Source of the DNA: Streptomyces sp. NBC_00091
Lineage (GTDB): Bacteria > Actinomycetota > Actinomycetes > Streptomycetales > Streptomycetaceae
Assembly: GCF_026343185.1 (NCBI RefSeq)
Contig: NZ_JAPEMA010000001.1
Span: 4,960,001 to 5,024,000, forward strand
DNA length: 64,000 bases
Reading direction: 5' to 3'
The position numbers and the translations under genes are program-made. Below are positions 1 to 7,656 of the stretch, in pieces. The first letter of the stretch is position 1; each line of letters begins with the position of its first letter. The notes beneath the pieces are model-generated. The model had not been told where the DNA came from. It did no database searches and saw only the letters and a list, made by a program, of their open reading frames with translations.

Positions 1-1045
1 CTACCTCTTCAAGAACAACACCGACTCGGCGGGCAATTCGTACGGCTGCCACGAGAACTACCTGGTGGCACGGCACGGAGAATTCTCCCGCCTGGCGGAC
101 ATCCTGATTCCGTTCCTCGTCACGCGTCAGCTGATCTGTGGCGCGGGCAAGGTGCTGCAGACGCCCCGGGGCGCGGTCTACTGCGTCAGCCAGCGGGCCG
201 AGCACATCTGGGAGGGCGTCAGCTCCGCCACTACCCGTTCCCGGCCGATCATCAACACGCGCGACGAGCCGCACGCGGACGCGGAGCGCTACCGGCGGCT
301 GCACGTCATCGTCGGCGACTCGAACATGTCCGAGACGACCATGCTGCTCAAGGTGGGTGCCACCGACCTGGTGCTGCGCATGATCGAGGCGGGCACGGTG
401 ATGCGGGACCTGACCCTGGAGAACCCGATCCGGGCGATCCGCGAGGTCAGCCACGACATCACCGGCCAGCGCAAGGTGCGCCTGGCCAGCGGCCGGGAGG
501 CCTCGGCGCTGGAGATCCAGCGGGAGTACTTCGACAAGGCCCTGGACTTCGCCGAGCGGCGGGGCATCCGTACCGGGGTGGTGGAGCAGGTCCTGGAGCT
601 GTGGGGCCGCACGCTGGAGGCCATCGAGGCCGAGGACCTGGACCGGATCGGCACGGAGATCGACTGGGTCATGAAGTACCAGCTGATCGAGCGGTACCGG
701 GCCAAGCACAACATGACGATGTCCAATCCGCGGGTCGCCCAGATAGACCTCGCGTACCACGACATCCACCGCCGTCGGGGCCTGTACTACCTGCTCGAGC
801 GCAAGGGGCAGGCGGCGCGGATCTGCAACGACCTGAAGATCTTCGAGGGCAAGTCGGTGCCCCCGCAGACGACGCGCGCCAGGCTGCGCGGCGACTTCAT
901 CCGCCGGGCGCAGGAGCAGCGGCGGGACTTCACGGTCGACTGGGTGCACCTGAAGCTCAATGACCAGGCGCAGCGCACGGTGCTGTGCAAGGACCCGTTC
1001 CGGTCGGTGGACGACCGGGTGGAGAAGCTCATCGCCGGCATGTGA
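1..1045 (+). CDS. pafA: Pup--protein ligase PafA (5' end missing)
   Basis: C-terminal three quarters of the enzyme that ligates the small protein Pup to substrate lysines for proteasome targeting or tagging. The open frame runs from the window edge without a start (translation begins [20 protein letters not shown]), so the N-terminus lies upstream; about 347 residues are present of a family length near 450. The glutamine-synthetase-like fold signatures NTRDEPHAD and VGDSNMSE are visible, and the end VEKLIAGM is typical of PafA. It precedes pafB and pafC as in Mycobacterium tuberculosis, but here two FKBP genes lie between. Identification rests on recognisable family sequence plus synteny and is very secure. 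Confidence 0.96.
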   Translation, partial: YLFKNNTDSAGNSYGCHENYLVARHGEFSRLADILIPFLVTRQLICGAGKVLQTPRGAVYCVSQRAEHIWEGVSSATTRSRPIINTRDEPHADAERYRRLHVIVGDSNMSETTMLLKVGATDLVLRMIEAGTVMRDLTLENPIRAIREVSHDITGQRKVRLASGREASALEIQREYFDKALDFAERRGIRTGVVEQVLELWGRTLEAIEAEDLDRIGTEIDWVMKYQLIERYRAKHNMTMSNPRVAQIDLAYHDIHRRRGLYYLLERKGQAARICNDLKIFEGKSVPPQTTRARLRGDFIRRAQEQRRDFTVDWVHLKLNDQAQRTVLCKDPFRSVDDRVEKLIAGM

Positions 1046-1173
1046 GCCGGTGCGGCCGGGGCCCCGTGCGCTGTGGCGTACGGGGTCTTCGCACGCCAAC
1101 GCCTTGTCGCGGAGGGGTCAGCCCGTAGAGTGGGCCGCTACGACGGACCATTCCAGCGACCCTGAGGACCATT

Positions 1174-2184
1174 GTGCGACGCCGACTTGCTGCCGCGCTC
1201 ATCGTGCCGGCTCTGATGCTCACCGCGGCCTGCGGAGGGGGCGACGACTCCAAGAAGGACGCCTCTGCCTCGGCGTCTCCGTCGGCCGATGCCGCGAAGA
1301 CCGAGGTTCCGAAGGCGGTGGCGTCGGCGGACCCGATGCCGACGGTCGCCGGTGAGGCCGGGAAGAAGGCGGAGATCACCGTCCCCAAGGGCGAGCCGAG
1401 CGGCAAGTTCGTGGTGAACACCCTCAAGGAGGGCACCGGGCCGGAGATCAAGAAGGACGATCTCGTGGTCACCAAGTACACGGGCAAGGTCTGGAAGAGC
1501 GGCAAGGAGCTGAGCGGCTCCTACGACAAGGACGGCCAGCCGCTGGTCGTCCCGGCCGGTTCGCCGACGATCCTGCCGCTGTTCAGCGAGTCGGTGCTGG
1601 GCAAGAAGGTCGGCAGCCGCGTGCTGGTCGTCGCCCCGCCGGCGGCGGCCTTCGGTGAGCAGGGCCAGCCGCAGCTGGGTGTCGGCCCGAAGGACAACCT
1701 GGTGTTCGTCCTGGACGTGGACTCGATCCTGCCGAAGAAGGCCGAGGGCACGCAGGCGCCGATCCCCTCCGACCTGCCGCAGGTGAAGGCGGACAAGGAC
1801 GAGGCCGCCACGATCACGGTCCCGAAGAACGACCCTCCGAAGGAGCTGGTCGACAAGGTCCTGATCGAGGGCAAGGGCGCGGAGGTCAAGTCCGGCCAGA
1901 CCGTGTACATGCAGTACAGCGGTGCGGCGTGGGCGCCGAACCAGGGCAAGGACGCGGCCAAGCTCTTCGACACCTCGTGGAAGACGGGCGCCCCGTTCTC
2001 GACCGTGATCGGCCAGGGCCAGGTCATCGAGGGCTGGGACAAGGGCCTGGTGGGCAAGAAGGTCGGCAGCCGTGTCCTGCTGGTGATCCCGCCGGAGCAG
2101 GCGTACAAGGATCAGGCCAAGGGTGAGGACCTGCCGGCCAACTCCACCCTCGTCTTCGTCGTGGACATCGTCGGAGCAGTGTAA
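1174..2184 (+). CDS. FKBP-type peptidyl-prolyl isomerase lipoprotein, two FKBP domains
   Basis: Predicted exported prolyl isomerase/chaperone anchored by lipid. A GTG start gives a basic N-terminus (MRRR), a hydrophobic stretch and the lipobox LTAAC with Cys20 as lipidation site, followed by a Ser/Ala-rich linker (21-55). Two FKBP domains follow, about residues 78-185 and 225-336. The second keeps the active-site signatures (LFDTSW at 264-269, QVIEGWDKG at 283-291). The first has TILPLFSES where VIxGW is expected, so it is probably a degenerate, non-catalytic copy. It sits between pafA and a one-domain cytosolic FKBP gene 46 bp downstream, probably co-transcribed with it. The isomerase family call is firm; the client proteins are unknown. 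Confidence 0.93.
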   Translation: MRRRLAAALIVPALMLTAACGGGDDSKKDASASASPSADAAKTEVPKAVASADPMPTVAGEAGKKAEITVPKGEPSGKFVVNTLKEGTGPEIKKDDLVVTKYTGKVWKSGKELSGSYDKDGQPLVVPAGSPTILPLFSESVLGKKVGSRVLVVAPPAAAFGEQGQPQLGVGPKDNLVFVLDVDSILPKKAEGTQAPIPSDLPQVKADKDEAATITVPKNDPPKELVDKVLIEGKGAEVKSGQTVYMQYSGAAWAPNQGKDAAKLFDTSWKTGAPFSTVIGQGQVIEGWDKGLVGKKVGSRVLLVIPPEQAYKDQAKGEDLPANSTLVFVVDIVGAV

Positions 2185-2230
2185 AACTGTTCCGGTTGTA
2201 CACCGGTTCGTACGTATGAGGAGCAGTTCC

Positions 2231-2608
2231 GTGAGCAGCAAGCTCGAGAAGCCCGAGATCGACTTCCCCGAGGGCCCGGTCCCGACCGACCTGGTCATCG
2301 AGGACATCTGGGAGGGCGATGGCGCCGAGGCCACGGCCGGCAACAAGGTCTCCGTCCACTACGTGGGTGTGGCCTTCTCCTCCGGCGAGGAGTTCGACGC
2401 CTCCTGGAACCGCGGCGCCCCGCTGCAGTTCATCCTGGGCATCGGCCAGGTCATCCCCGGCTGGGACAAGGGTGTCCAGGGCATGAAGGTCGGCGGCCGT
2501 CGCAAGCTGACGATCCCCGCCCACCTCGCCTACGGCGACCGGGGTGCCGGCGACGCCATCAAGCCGGGCGAGACGCTGATCTTCGTCTGTGACCTGATGG
2601 GCGTCTGA
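2231..2608 (+). CDS. cytosolic FKBP-type peptidyl-prolyl cis-trans isomerase
   Basis: A single FKBP domain of 125 residues without a signal peptide, expected to catalyse prolyl cis-trans isomerisation in the cytoplasm. Catalytic-pocket signatures are intact: VHYVG, EFDASW, QVIPGWDKG and HLAYGDRG. The GTG start at 2231 is chosen because AGGAG at 2219-2223 lies 7 nt upstream; an in-frame ATG at 2216 would place the ribosome-binding site inside the gene. It closely follows the two-domain FKBP lipoprotein and is followed by a strong hairpin, so the two form a short transcription unit. Confidence 0.95.
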   Translation: MSSKLEKPEIDFPEGPVPTDLVIEDIWEGDGAEATAGNKVSVHYVGVAFSSGEEFDASWNRGAPLQFILGIGQVIPGWDKGVQGMKVGGRRKLTIPAHLAYGDRGAGDAIKPGETLIFVCDLMGV

Positions 2609-2626
2609 TTCACCCGCTGTGATCAT

Positions 2627-2658
2627 CGAGGGCCCCTGCCGTGAGGCGGGGGCCCTCG
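2627..2658 (+). terminator. hairpin terminator after the FKBP gene
   Basis: A perfect 10-bp GC-rich stem (CGAGGGCCCC at 2627-2636 with its complement at 2649-2658) followed by CTTTT. It lies 18 bp after the FKBP stop and ahead of pafB, separating the two units. Confidence 0.8.
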
Positions 2659-2733
2659 CTTTTGCCGGGGACCGCCGGGGCGGTACGGTCAACGGTCACG
2701 AGTGTGTGTCGAAGAGCGGGGGGATGGGCGTCG

Positions 2734-3690
2734 ATGGCGATTGCCAAGGCCGAGCGGCTGATGAATCTGGCGCTGTGTCTGCTGGGGACGCGTCGTCCCC
2801 TCAGCAAGCGCGAGCTGCGCGGTTCCATCGAGGCCTATCTCGAAGCCGGGAACGACGAGTCCTTCAACCGGATGTTCGAGCGGGACAAGGACGATCTGCG
2901 GGAACTCGGTCTGGTGATCGAGACCGTGGAGAACCTGGAGGGCGAGACGGGCTACCTGGCCCGCCGCGACAGCAACCGGCTGCCGCCCGTCTCCCTCGAC
3001 GCGGAGGAGGCCGCGGCCCTGGGGCTCGCGGCGAAGGTGTGGCAGCAGGCCCGCCTGGCGGGCGCGGCCAGCGGCGCGCTGCAGAAGCTGCGCGCCGGCG
3101 GAATGCCGGAGGCCGGTGATCCGTACGAGGGCCAGCACAGCGCCATCGAGCCGCGGATCCCGGTCCACGAGGCGGCGTTCGAGCCGCTGATGCTGGCCTG
3201 CCGCGACCGGCGGCCGGTGGTCTTCGAGTACCGCAAGTCCAACGCGGCGCGGCCCGAGCCGCGCCAGGTGGAGCCGTGGGCCCTGGAGTGCTGGCGCGGC
3301 CACTGGTACCTGGCCGGCTACGACCGCGACCGCGGGGCGGAGCGGGTGTTCCGGCTCTCCCGGATCACCGGCAAGGTCCGCTCGCGGGCCGGGAAGTACA
3401 CCGCCGAGGTGCCGGACGTGGTGACCGTACGGGAGACCGTGGCGGCCTGGGCCGGAGAGGGCGCCCAGCGCTCCGCGCTGATCCGGCTGCGCGCCGGGGC
3501 GGGATACCCGCTGCGGGCCAAGGCCACCGCGGTCCGAGAGGGCGGCGACGGCTGGGACGAGCTGGAGATCCCCTACGGGCACGGGCTGGACGCCTGGCTC
3601 GTGGAGTTCGGCCCGGACGTCGTGGTGGTGGAGCCGGCGGACCTGCGGGCCGATGTGGTGGACCGGCTGCGCGCCGTCGCCAAGGGCTGA
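2734..3690 (+). CDS. pafB: WYL-domain transcriptional regulator PafB
   Basis: First subunit of the PafB/PafC regulator pair, which in mycobacteria activates DNA-damage genes independently of LexA. The 318-residue protein has an N-terminal winged helix (about 1-75; KRELRGSIEAYL) and a WYL ligand-binding domain in which the name motif is seen as WYLAGYDRDR at 191-200. The ATG at 2734 is chosen from the G-rich ribosome-binding region GGGGGG about 10 nt upstream; an in-frame GTG at 2704 would only add ten residues. Its partner pafC starts 44 bp downstream and the Pup ligase gene pafA lies upstream, the conserved actinobacterial arrangement. Confidence 0.92.
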   Translation: MAIAKAERLMNLALCLLGTRRPLSKRELRGSIEAYLEAGNDESFNRMFERDKDDLRELGLVIETVENLEGETGYLARRDSNRLPPVSLDAEEAAALGLAAKVWQQARLAGAASGALQKLRAGGMPEAGDPYEGQHSAIEPRIPVHEAAFEPLMLACRDRRPVVFEYRKSNAARPEPRQVEPWALECWRGHWYLAGYDRDRGAERVFRLSRITGKVRSRAGKYTAEVPDVVTVRETVAAWAGEGAQRSALIRLRAGAGYPLRAKATAVREGGDGWDELEIPYGHGLDAWLVEFGPDVVVVEPADLRADVVDRLRAVAKG

Positions 3691-3734
3691 ACCCGAACAA
3701 CAACAGCAACGCCCTGAGGGGGAGACGTAGCAGC

Positions 3735-4703
3735 ATGGCCGCCAACGCCATCGACCAGACCCGCCGGATGCTGTCCCTGGTGACCTACCTGCGGGAGCGC
3801 CCCGGCGCCCACGTAGCGGACGTAGCCCGGGCCTTCGGGATCACCGAGGACGAGCTGATCTCGGACCTCGACGTGCTGCCCATGTGCGGGACGAGCTTCC
3901 GCGGCGGGGACCTGCTCGACATCGACACCGACGGGGACCGCATCTGGTGGCACAACGCCGACGCCTCGGGGGAGTCCACCGCCGAGCCGCTGCGGCTGGC
4001 AGCCGACGAGGCCACCGCGCTGCTGGTCGCCGCCCGCGCCGTGGCGACCCTGCCGGGGCTGCGCGAGAGCGACCGGGACGCGCTCCTGCGGGCCACCGCC
4101 AAGCTGGAGGCCGCCGCGGGCGAGGTCGCCGGGGCCAGCTCCCGGCTGTCGGTGACCTTCGAGTCCGAGGGCGGGGTGTTCGCGGACGTCGACCGGGCCA
4201 TCGCCGAACGGCGTCGGCTGTGGCTGCGCTACTACTCGCCCGCGCGCGACGAGCTGACCGAGCGCACCGTCGACCCGATCCGGCTCTTCGCGGTCGGGCA
4301 CACGTACATGGAGGGGTGGTGCCACCTCTCGGAGGCCCGGCGCACCTTCCGGCTCGACCGGGTCGCCGAGATCCGGCTGCTCGACGAGCGGGCCGAGCCG
4401 CCGGCGATCGAGCCCCGGGACCTGTCCGAGGGTCTCGTGCAGCCGGCCGCCGAGGACCCGGAGGTGGTGGTCGAGGTGGGCCCCGGCGGGCGCTGGGTCG
4501 CCGAGTACTACCCGCACGACAGCGCCGAGGAGCAGCCCGACGGCGGGCTGCGGATCACGCTGCGCAGCCCCGACCCGGCCTCGCTGCGCCGCCTGGCGCT
4601 GCGGCTGGGCCGCGACGGGCGGATCGTGTCGCCGCCGGAACTGGCGGACAGCGCCCGGAAGGCGGCTGGAGAAGCACTCGCGGGGTACGGGGAACAGGTC
4701 TAG
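3735..4703 (+). CDS. pafC: WYL-domain transcriptional regulator PafC
   Basis: Partner of PafB; 322 residues. The N-terminal helix-turn-helix (about 10-60) is followed by a divergent WYL domain (YMEGWCHLSEARRTFRLDRV region near residue 195), in which the WYL tripeptide itself is replaced by GWC. In actinobacteria PafB and PafC act as a heterodimer or fused protein in the DNA-damage response. The ATG at 3735 follows GGGGGAGACG about 10 nt upstream. A zinc-ribbon gene and the tat genes follow closely. Confidence 0.91.
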   Translation: MAANAIDQTRRMLSLVTYLRERPGAHVADVARAFGITEDELISDLDVLPMCGTSFRGGDLLDIDTDGDRIWWHNADASGESTAEPLRLAADEATALLVAARAVATLPGLRESDRDALLRATAKLEAAAGEVAGASSRLSVTFESEGGVFADVDRAIAERRRLWLRYYSPARDELTERTVDPIRLFAVGHTYMEGWCHLSEARRTFRLDRVAEIRLLDERAEPPAIEPRDLSEGLVQPAAEDPEVVVEVGPGGRWVAEYYPHDSAEEQPDGGLRITLRSPDPASLRRLALRLGRDGRIVSPPELADSARKAAGEALAGYGEQV

Positions 4704-4718
4704 AGGGAACGGGGAGCG

Positions 4719-4952
4719 ATGTCGCGATCACCAGGTCTTGTGCCGGTCACCTTCAAGGCCGCCTGTCCCGAGTGCCGGGCGCGTTTCGAGCTCGCGGCGG
4801 ACGCGCTGCGCCTGGCGATCGGCGGCAGCCGGCGGACCACCTTCTACTCCTTCACCTGTCCCGAGTGCGCCGCGCCGGTCCGCAAACCCGCCGGTGAGCG
4901 CATCGTGGAGCTGCTGACGGGCGGGGGAGTGAGCACCCTGCGCAGCGTGTGA
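4719..4952 (+). CDS. small zinc-ribbon protein
   Basis: 77-residue protein with two CPEC knuckles (residues 16-19 and 47-50), the spacing expected for a single structural zinc ribbon. No other domain or membrane segment is seen. The start is ATG at 4719 with GGGAACGGGGAG just upstream. It lies 15 bp after pafC and 23 bp before another small gene, in the conserved pafC-tatA interval. Its function is not known; the position suggests co-expression with pafBC. DNA or RNA binding is possible for a zinc ribbon but is only an inference. Confidence 0.8.
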   Translation: MSRSPGLVPVTFKAACPECRARFELAADALRLAIGGSRRTTFYSFTCPECAAPVRKPAGERIVELLTGGGVSTLRSV

Positions 4953-4963
4953 GGCCGGGGCGT

Positions 4964-4969
4964 TAGGCT
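4964..4969 (+). promoter_or_regulatory. -10 hexamer of a probable leaderless transcript
   Basis: TAGGCT ends 6 nt before the ATG at 4976, with no ribosome-binding site between, the spacing expected when transcription starts at the start codon itself. Confidence 0.55.
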
Positions 4970-4975
4970 CTTTCC

Positions 4976-5176
4976 ATGCTGTGGCCGATGCTCGCGATTG
5001 CCCTGGGGTTCCTCGGGATCGCCGTCCTGTCCGTCCTGGCCCTGCGGGTGTTCCTGGAGGTGCGGCGGCTGTCCGCGCAGGTGGCGCTGGCCAGCCGCCG
5101 GATCACCGAGGCCTCGGGTGACCTGGAACGGGCCGCCTGCGACCTCGCCCGGGCCGGGCGGGCGGCCGCCCCGTAG
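4976..5176 (+). CDS. small single-pass membrane protein
   Basis: 66-residue protein with one N-terminal transmembrane helix (about residues 3-25, LAIALGFLGIAVLSVLAL) and a basic, Arg/Ala-rich amphipathic tail predicted to be helical and cytoplasmic. It is not recognised as a named family. The small size, single helix and long amphipathic helix resemble TatA/MtfA-type or septal accessory proteins only superficially. It has no Shine-Dalgarno sequence and appears to be leaderless. It lies between the zinc-ribbon gene and tatA. Confidence 0.7.
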   Translation: MLWPMLAIALGFLGIAVLSVLALRVFLEVRRLSAQVALASRRITEASGDLERAACDLARAGRAAAP

Positions 5177-5282
5177 GGGGCGCGGAGTCCGGCGGGCCCT
5201 CCCCGTGTCTGGCAACCGGGGGGCCGGGCCCGTACCGTCAGTGCCGCAGGCAATCGTGGAGACCCCCGGGGATTGCCGGGCG

Positions 5283-5310
5283 TTAACCCTCGGGGGTTAC
5301 GATCCATAGT
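5283..5310 (+). promoter_or_regulatory. possible promoter of the tatAC unit
   Basis: TTAACC (5283-5288) and CATAGT (5305-5310) are separated by 16 bp, a plausible sigma-70 type promoter about 75 bp ahead of tatA. The -35 half overlaps an inverted repeat TAACCC-N4-GGGTTA (5284-5299), which could be an operator. The rest of the 209-bp gap holds a second weak hairpin (about 5317-5341). Confidence 0.4.
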
Positions 5311-5385
5311 CAGAGCGGTACCGGATCTTTGTCCGGTATCGCCTGGCCACCACAACCAGCCGTTTCGGTGAGAAGGAAGACACAC

Positions 5386-5682
5386 ATGATCGGCAATCTG
5401 AAGCCCCTTGAGATCCTTCTGATCATCGCTGTCATCGTGCTGCTGTTCGGCGCCAAGAAGCTCCCCGAGATGGCCCGCTCGCTCGGCAAGTCGGCCCGGA
5501 TCCTCAAGAGCGAGGCCAAGGCCATGAAGAAGGACGGCGAGGCGGAGGACACCACCACTGCCGCCCCGGCCGCCGACCAGGCCGCGCAGCAGCCCGTGGC
5601 CCCGCGCACCATCCAGGCCGCGCCCGGTGACGTCACCAGCGCCCGGCCGGTCAACGAGCCGAACCGCACCACCCAGGGCTGA
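5386..5682 (+). CDS. tatA: Sec-independent translocase subunit TatA
   Basis: Pore-forming subunit of the twin-arginine translocase, which exports folded proteins. The 98-residue protein has the N-terminal membrane helix (about 6-22), the hinge [16 protein letters not shown] and the amphipathic helix typical of TatA, then a low-complexity Ala/Thr/Pro tail. ATG at 5386 has AAGGAAG about 7 nt upstream. tatC follows 54 bp downstream; no tatB is seen here. Possible clients in this window are the lectin-like-domain peroxidase at 18041 and the GHL10 glycosidase at 47886, both with RR signal sequences. Confidence 0.95.
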   Translation: MIGNLKPLEILLIIAVIVLLFGAKKLPEMARSLGKSARILKSEAKAMKKDGEAEDTTTAAPAADQAAQQPVAPRTIQAAPGDVTSARPVNEPNRTTQG

Positions 5683-5736
5683 CGCGCGGCGGTCACCCGT
5701 CACGACAGTCATCTGCAACGAGACAAGGGACGTGGG

Positions 5737-6705
5737 TTGCTCAAGTCTGCCCGCAAGCAGGGAAAAAGAGACCAGCAGGCGAAGGACGCCGAAGGGCGCA
5801 TGCCGCTCGTCGAACACCTGCGTGAGCTGAGGAACCGGCTGCTCAAGTCGGTCGTGGCGATCGTCGTGATCACCGTCGTCGCGGCCTACTTCTACCGGCC
5901 GATCATCGACTTCCTGCTGGAGCCGATGCTGTCCTCCGTCGGGTGCACCAGCGGGGCGACGCACCAGCGCAACGGTGCCCCCTGCGCCGAGATGACGACC
6001 AACGGCCTGACCGCGCCCTTCTCCATCGCGCTGAAGGTCGGCCTCTCCGCCGGCATCGTGCTCTCCGCCCCGGTCTGGCTGTACCAGCTGTGGGCCTTCG
6101 CCGCCCCCGGCCTGCACCGCAACGAGAAGAAGTACGCGCTGAGCTTCGTCGCGGTCGGCGCGCCGCTGTTCCTGGCCGGCGCGGTCCTCGCGTACAAGAT
6201 CCTTCCGCAGACCGCGGAGATCCTCCTCGGCTTCACCCCCGACCACGTCAAGAACCTGCTCCCGGTCGACGACTACCTCGACCTGGTGACGCGCATGGTC
6301 GTGGTCTTCGGCCTCGCCTTCGAGCTGCCGCTGATGCTGGTGCTGCTGAACTTCACCGGGGTCCTCACCGCCAAGCGCCTGGGCAGCTGGTGGCGCGCCA
6401 TGGTGCTGGGCATCACGGTCTTCTCGGCCTTCGCCACGCCCACCGGCGACCCGCTCACCATGCTGACGCTGGCCGCCCCGATCGTGGCGCTGTACTTCAT
6501 CGCCCTCGGGATCTGCATCCTCAACGACCGGCGCCGCCGCCGCTCCAACCCGGACGCCGGCCTCGACGACGACGAGGCCTCGGAGCTGGACCTGACCCCG
6601 GCGACGATCGGTGCGACGGAAGCGGCGGCCCCGGCCCCCTCCGCACTGCCCGAGCAGGCCGACGGCGGACGCCGCCAGATCAACGGTTACGACGACGCCA
6701 CCTGA
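5737..6705 (+). CDS. tatC: Sec-independent protein translocase TatC
   Basis: Polytopic receptor of the Tat system that recognises the twin-arginine signal. The 322-residue protein shows the conserved N-terminal MPLVEHLRELRNRL motif, six predicted membrane helices and a charged C-terminal tail rich in Asp, Glu and Ala. A TTG start at 5737 is used: it is preceded by AAGGGA and gives the family N-terminus LKSARKQ; no ATG or GTG in frame fits. The gene follows tatA and is followed after 17 bp by a lipid-kinase gene. Confidence 0.95.
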   Translation: MLKSARKQGKRDQQAKDAEGRMPLVEHLRELRNRLLKSVVAIVVITVVAAYFYRPIIDFLLEPMLSSVGCTSGATHQRNGAPCAEMTTNGLTAPFSIALKVGLSAGIVLSAPVWLYQLWAFAAPGLHRNEKKYALSFVAVGAPLFLAGAVLAYKILPQTAEILLGFTPDHVKNLLPVDDYLDLVTRMVVVFGLAFELPLMLVLLNFTGVLTAKRLGSWWRAMVLGITVFSAFATPTGDPLTMLTLAAPIVALYFIALGICILNDRRRRRSNPDAGLDDDEASELDLTPATIGATEAAAPAPSALPEQADGGRRQINGYDDAT

Positions 6706-6722
6706 CAGGTAAGTTCCCGGGG

Positions 6723-7610
6723 GTGAGCGCTGAGATCACCCTCTTCGTCAATCCCACCGCGGGGCGCGGCCGGGGCGCGCACGCCGCGCAGCCGGCCGCT
6801 TCCGCGCTCCGGGCGGCCGGCTTCTGCGTACGGACCGTCGTCGGCAACGACGCCGCCGACGCGCTGGCCCGGCTGCGCACCGCCGTCCGCGAGGGCACCG
6901 GCGCGGTGATCGCGGTGGGCGGCGACGGAATGGTCTCCCTCGCCCTCCAGGCGCTGGCCGGCACCCTGGTCCCGCTCGGGGTGGTCGCGGTGGGCACCGG
7001 CAACGACTTCGCCCGGTCGCTGGGGCTGCCCGTACGCGACCCCGCGCGGGCGGGGCGGCTGGCCGCCGGGGCCCTCAAGGAGAGCCGGATCCGGGAGATC
7101 GACCTCGGCCGGGCGGGCGGCACCTGGTACGGGACCGTGCTGTGCTCCGGCTTCGACTCGCGGGTCAACGACCGGGGCAACCGGATGCGGCTGCCGCTGG
7201 GCCGCTTCAAGTACGACCTGGCCATCGCCCTCGAGCTGGCCGCCTTCAAGCCCCTCCCGTGCCGGATCACCCTCGACGACGGCCCGGTCATCGAGACGGA
7301 GGCCACGCTGGTGGCCGTCGGCAACGGCACCTCCTACGGCGGCGGGATGCGCATCTGCGCGGACGCCGTGCCCGACGACGGGCTCTTCGACGTCACCGTC
7401 GTCGGCGACTGCGGGCGCGCCACCCTCCTGAAGGTGTTCCCGCAGGTCTACAAGGGGACGCACCTGACCCACCCCAAGGTCACCGTCCACCGGGCCGCCA
7501 AGGTCACCCTCGAGGCACCGGGCCTGACCGCCTACGCGGACGGGGAGCCCCTGGGCCCGCTCCCGGTGACGGCCGAGTGCGTTCCCGGGGCGGTCCGGCT
7601 GCTCACTTAA
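6723..7610 (+). CDS. diacylglycerol/lipid kinase family protein
   Basis: Cytosolic kinase of the DAGK catalytic-domain family (295 residues) that phosphorylates a lipid such as diacylglycerol. Visible signatures are the N-terminal FVNPTAGRGRG, the nucleotide-binding VGGDGMVS and GTGNDFARSLG, and the C-terminal DDGLFDVTVV and YADGEPLGPLPV. The GTG at 6723 is the first usable in-frame start after the tatC stop; its ribosome-binding site is weak, suggesting translational coupling to tatC. The lipid substrate cannot be read from the sequence. Confidence 0.87.
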   Translation: MSAEITLFVNPTAGRGRGAHAAQPAASALRAAGFCVRTVVGNDAADALARLRTAVREGTGAVIAVGGDGMVSLALQALAGTLVPLGVVAVGTGNDFARSLGLPVRDPARAGRLAAGALKESRIREIDLGRAGGTWYGTVLCSGFDSRVNDRGNRMRLPLGRFKYDLAIALELAAFKPLPCRITLDDGPVIETEATLVAVGNGTSYGGGMRICADAVPDDGLFDVTVVGDCGRATLLKVFPQVYKGTHLTHPKVTVHRAAKVTLEAPGLTAYADGEPLGPLPVTAECVPGAVRLLT

Positions 7611-7656
7611 ATGATCGCGACTGTTGTCAGAGGCGGCGGGTAGGCTCGAGAGCAAG

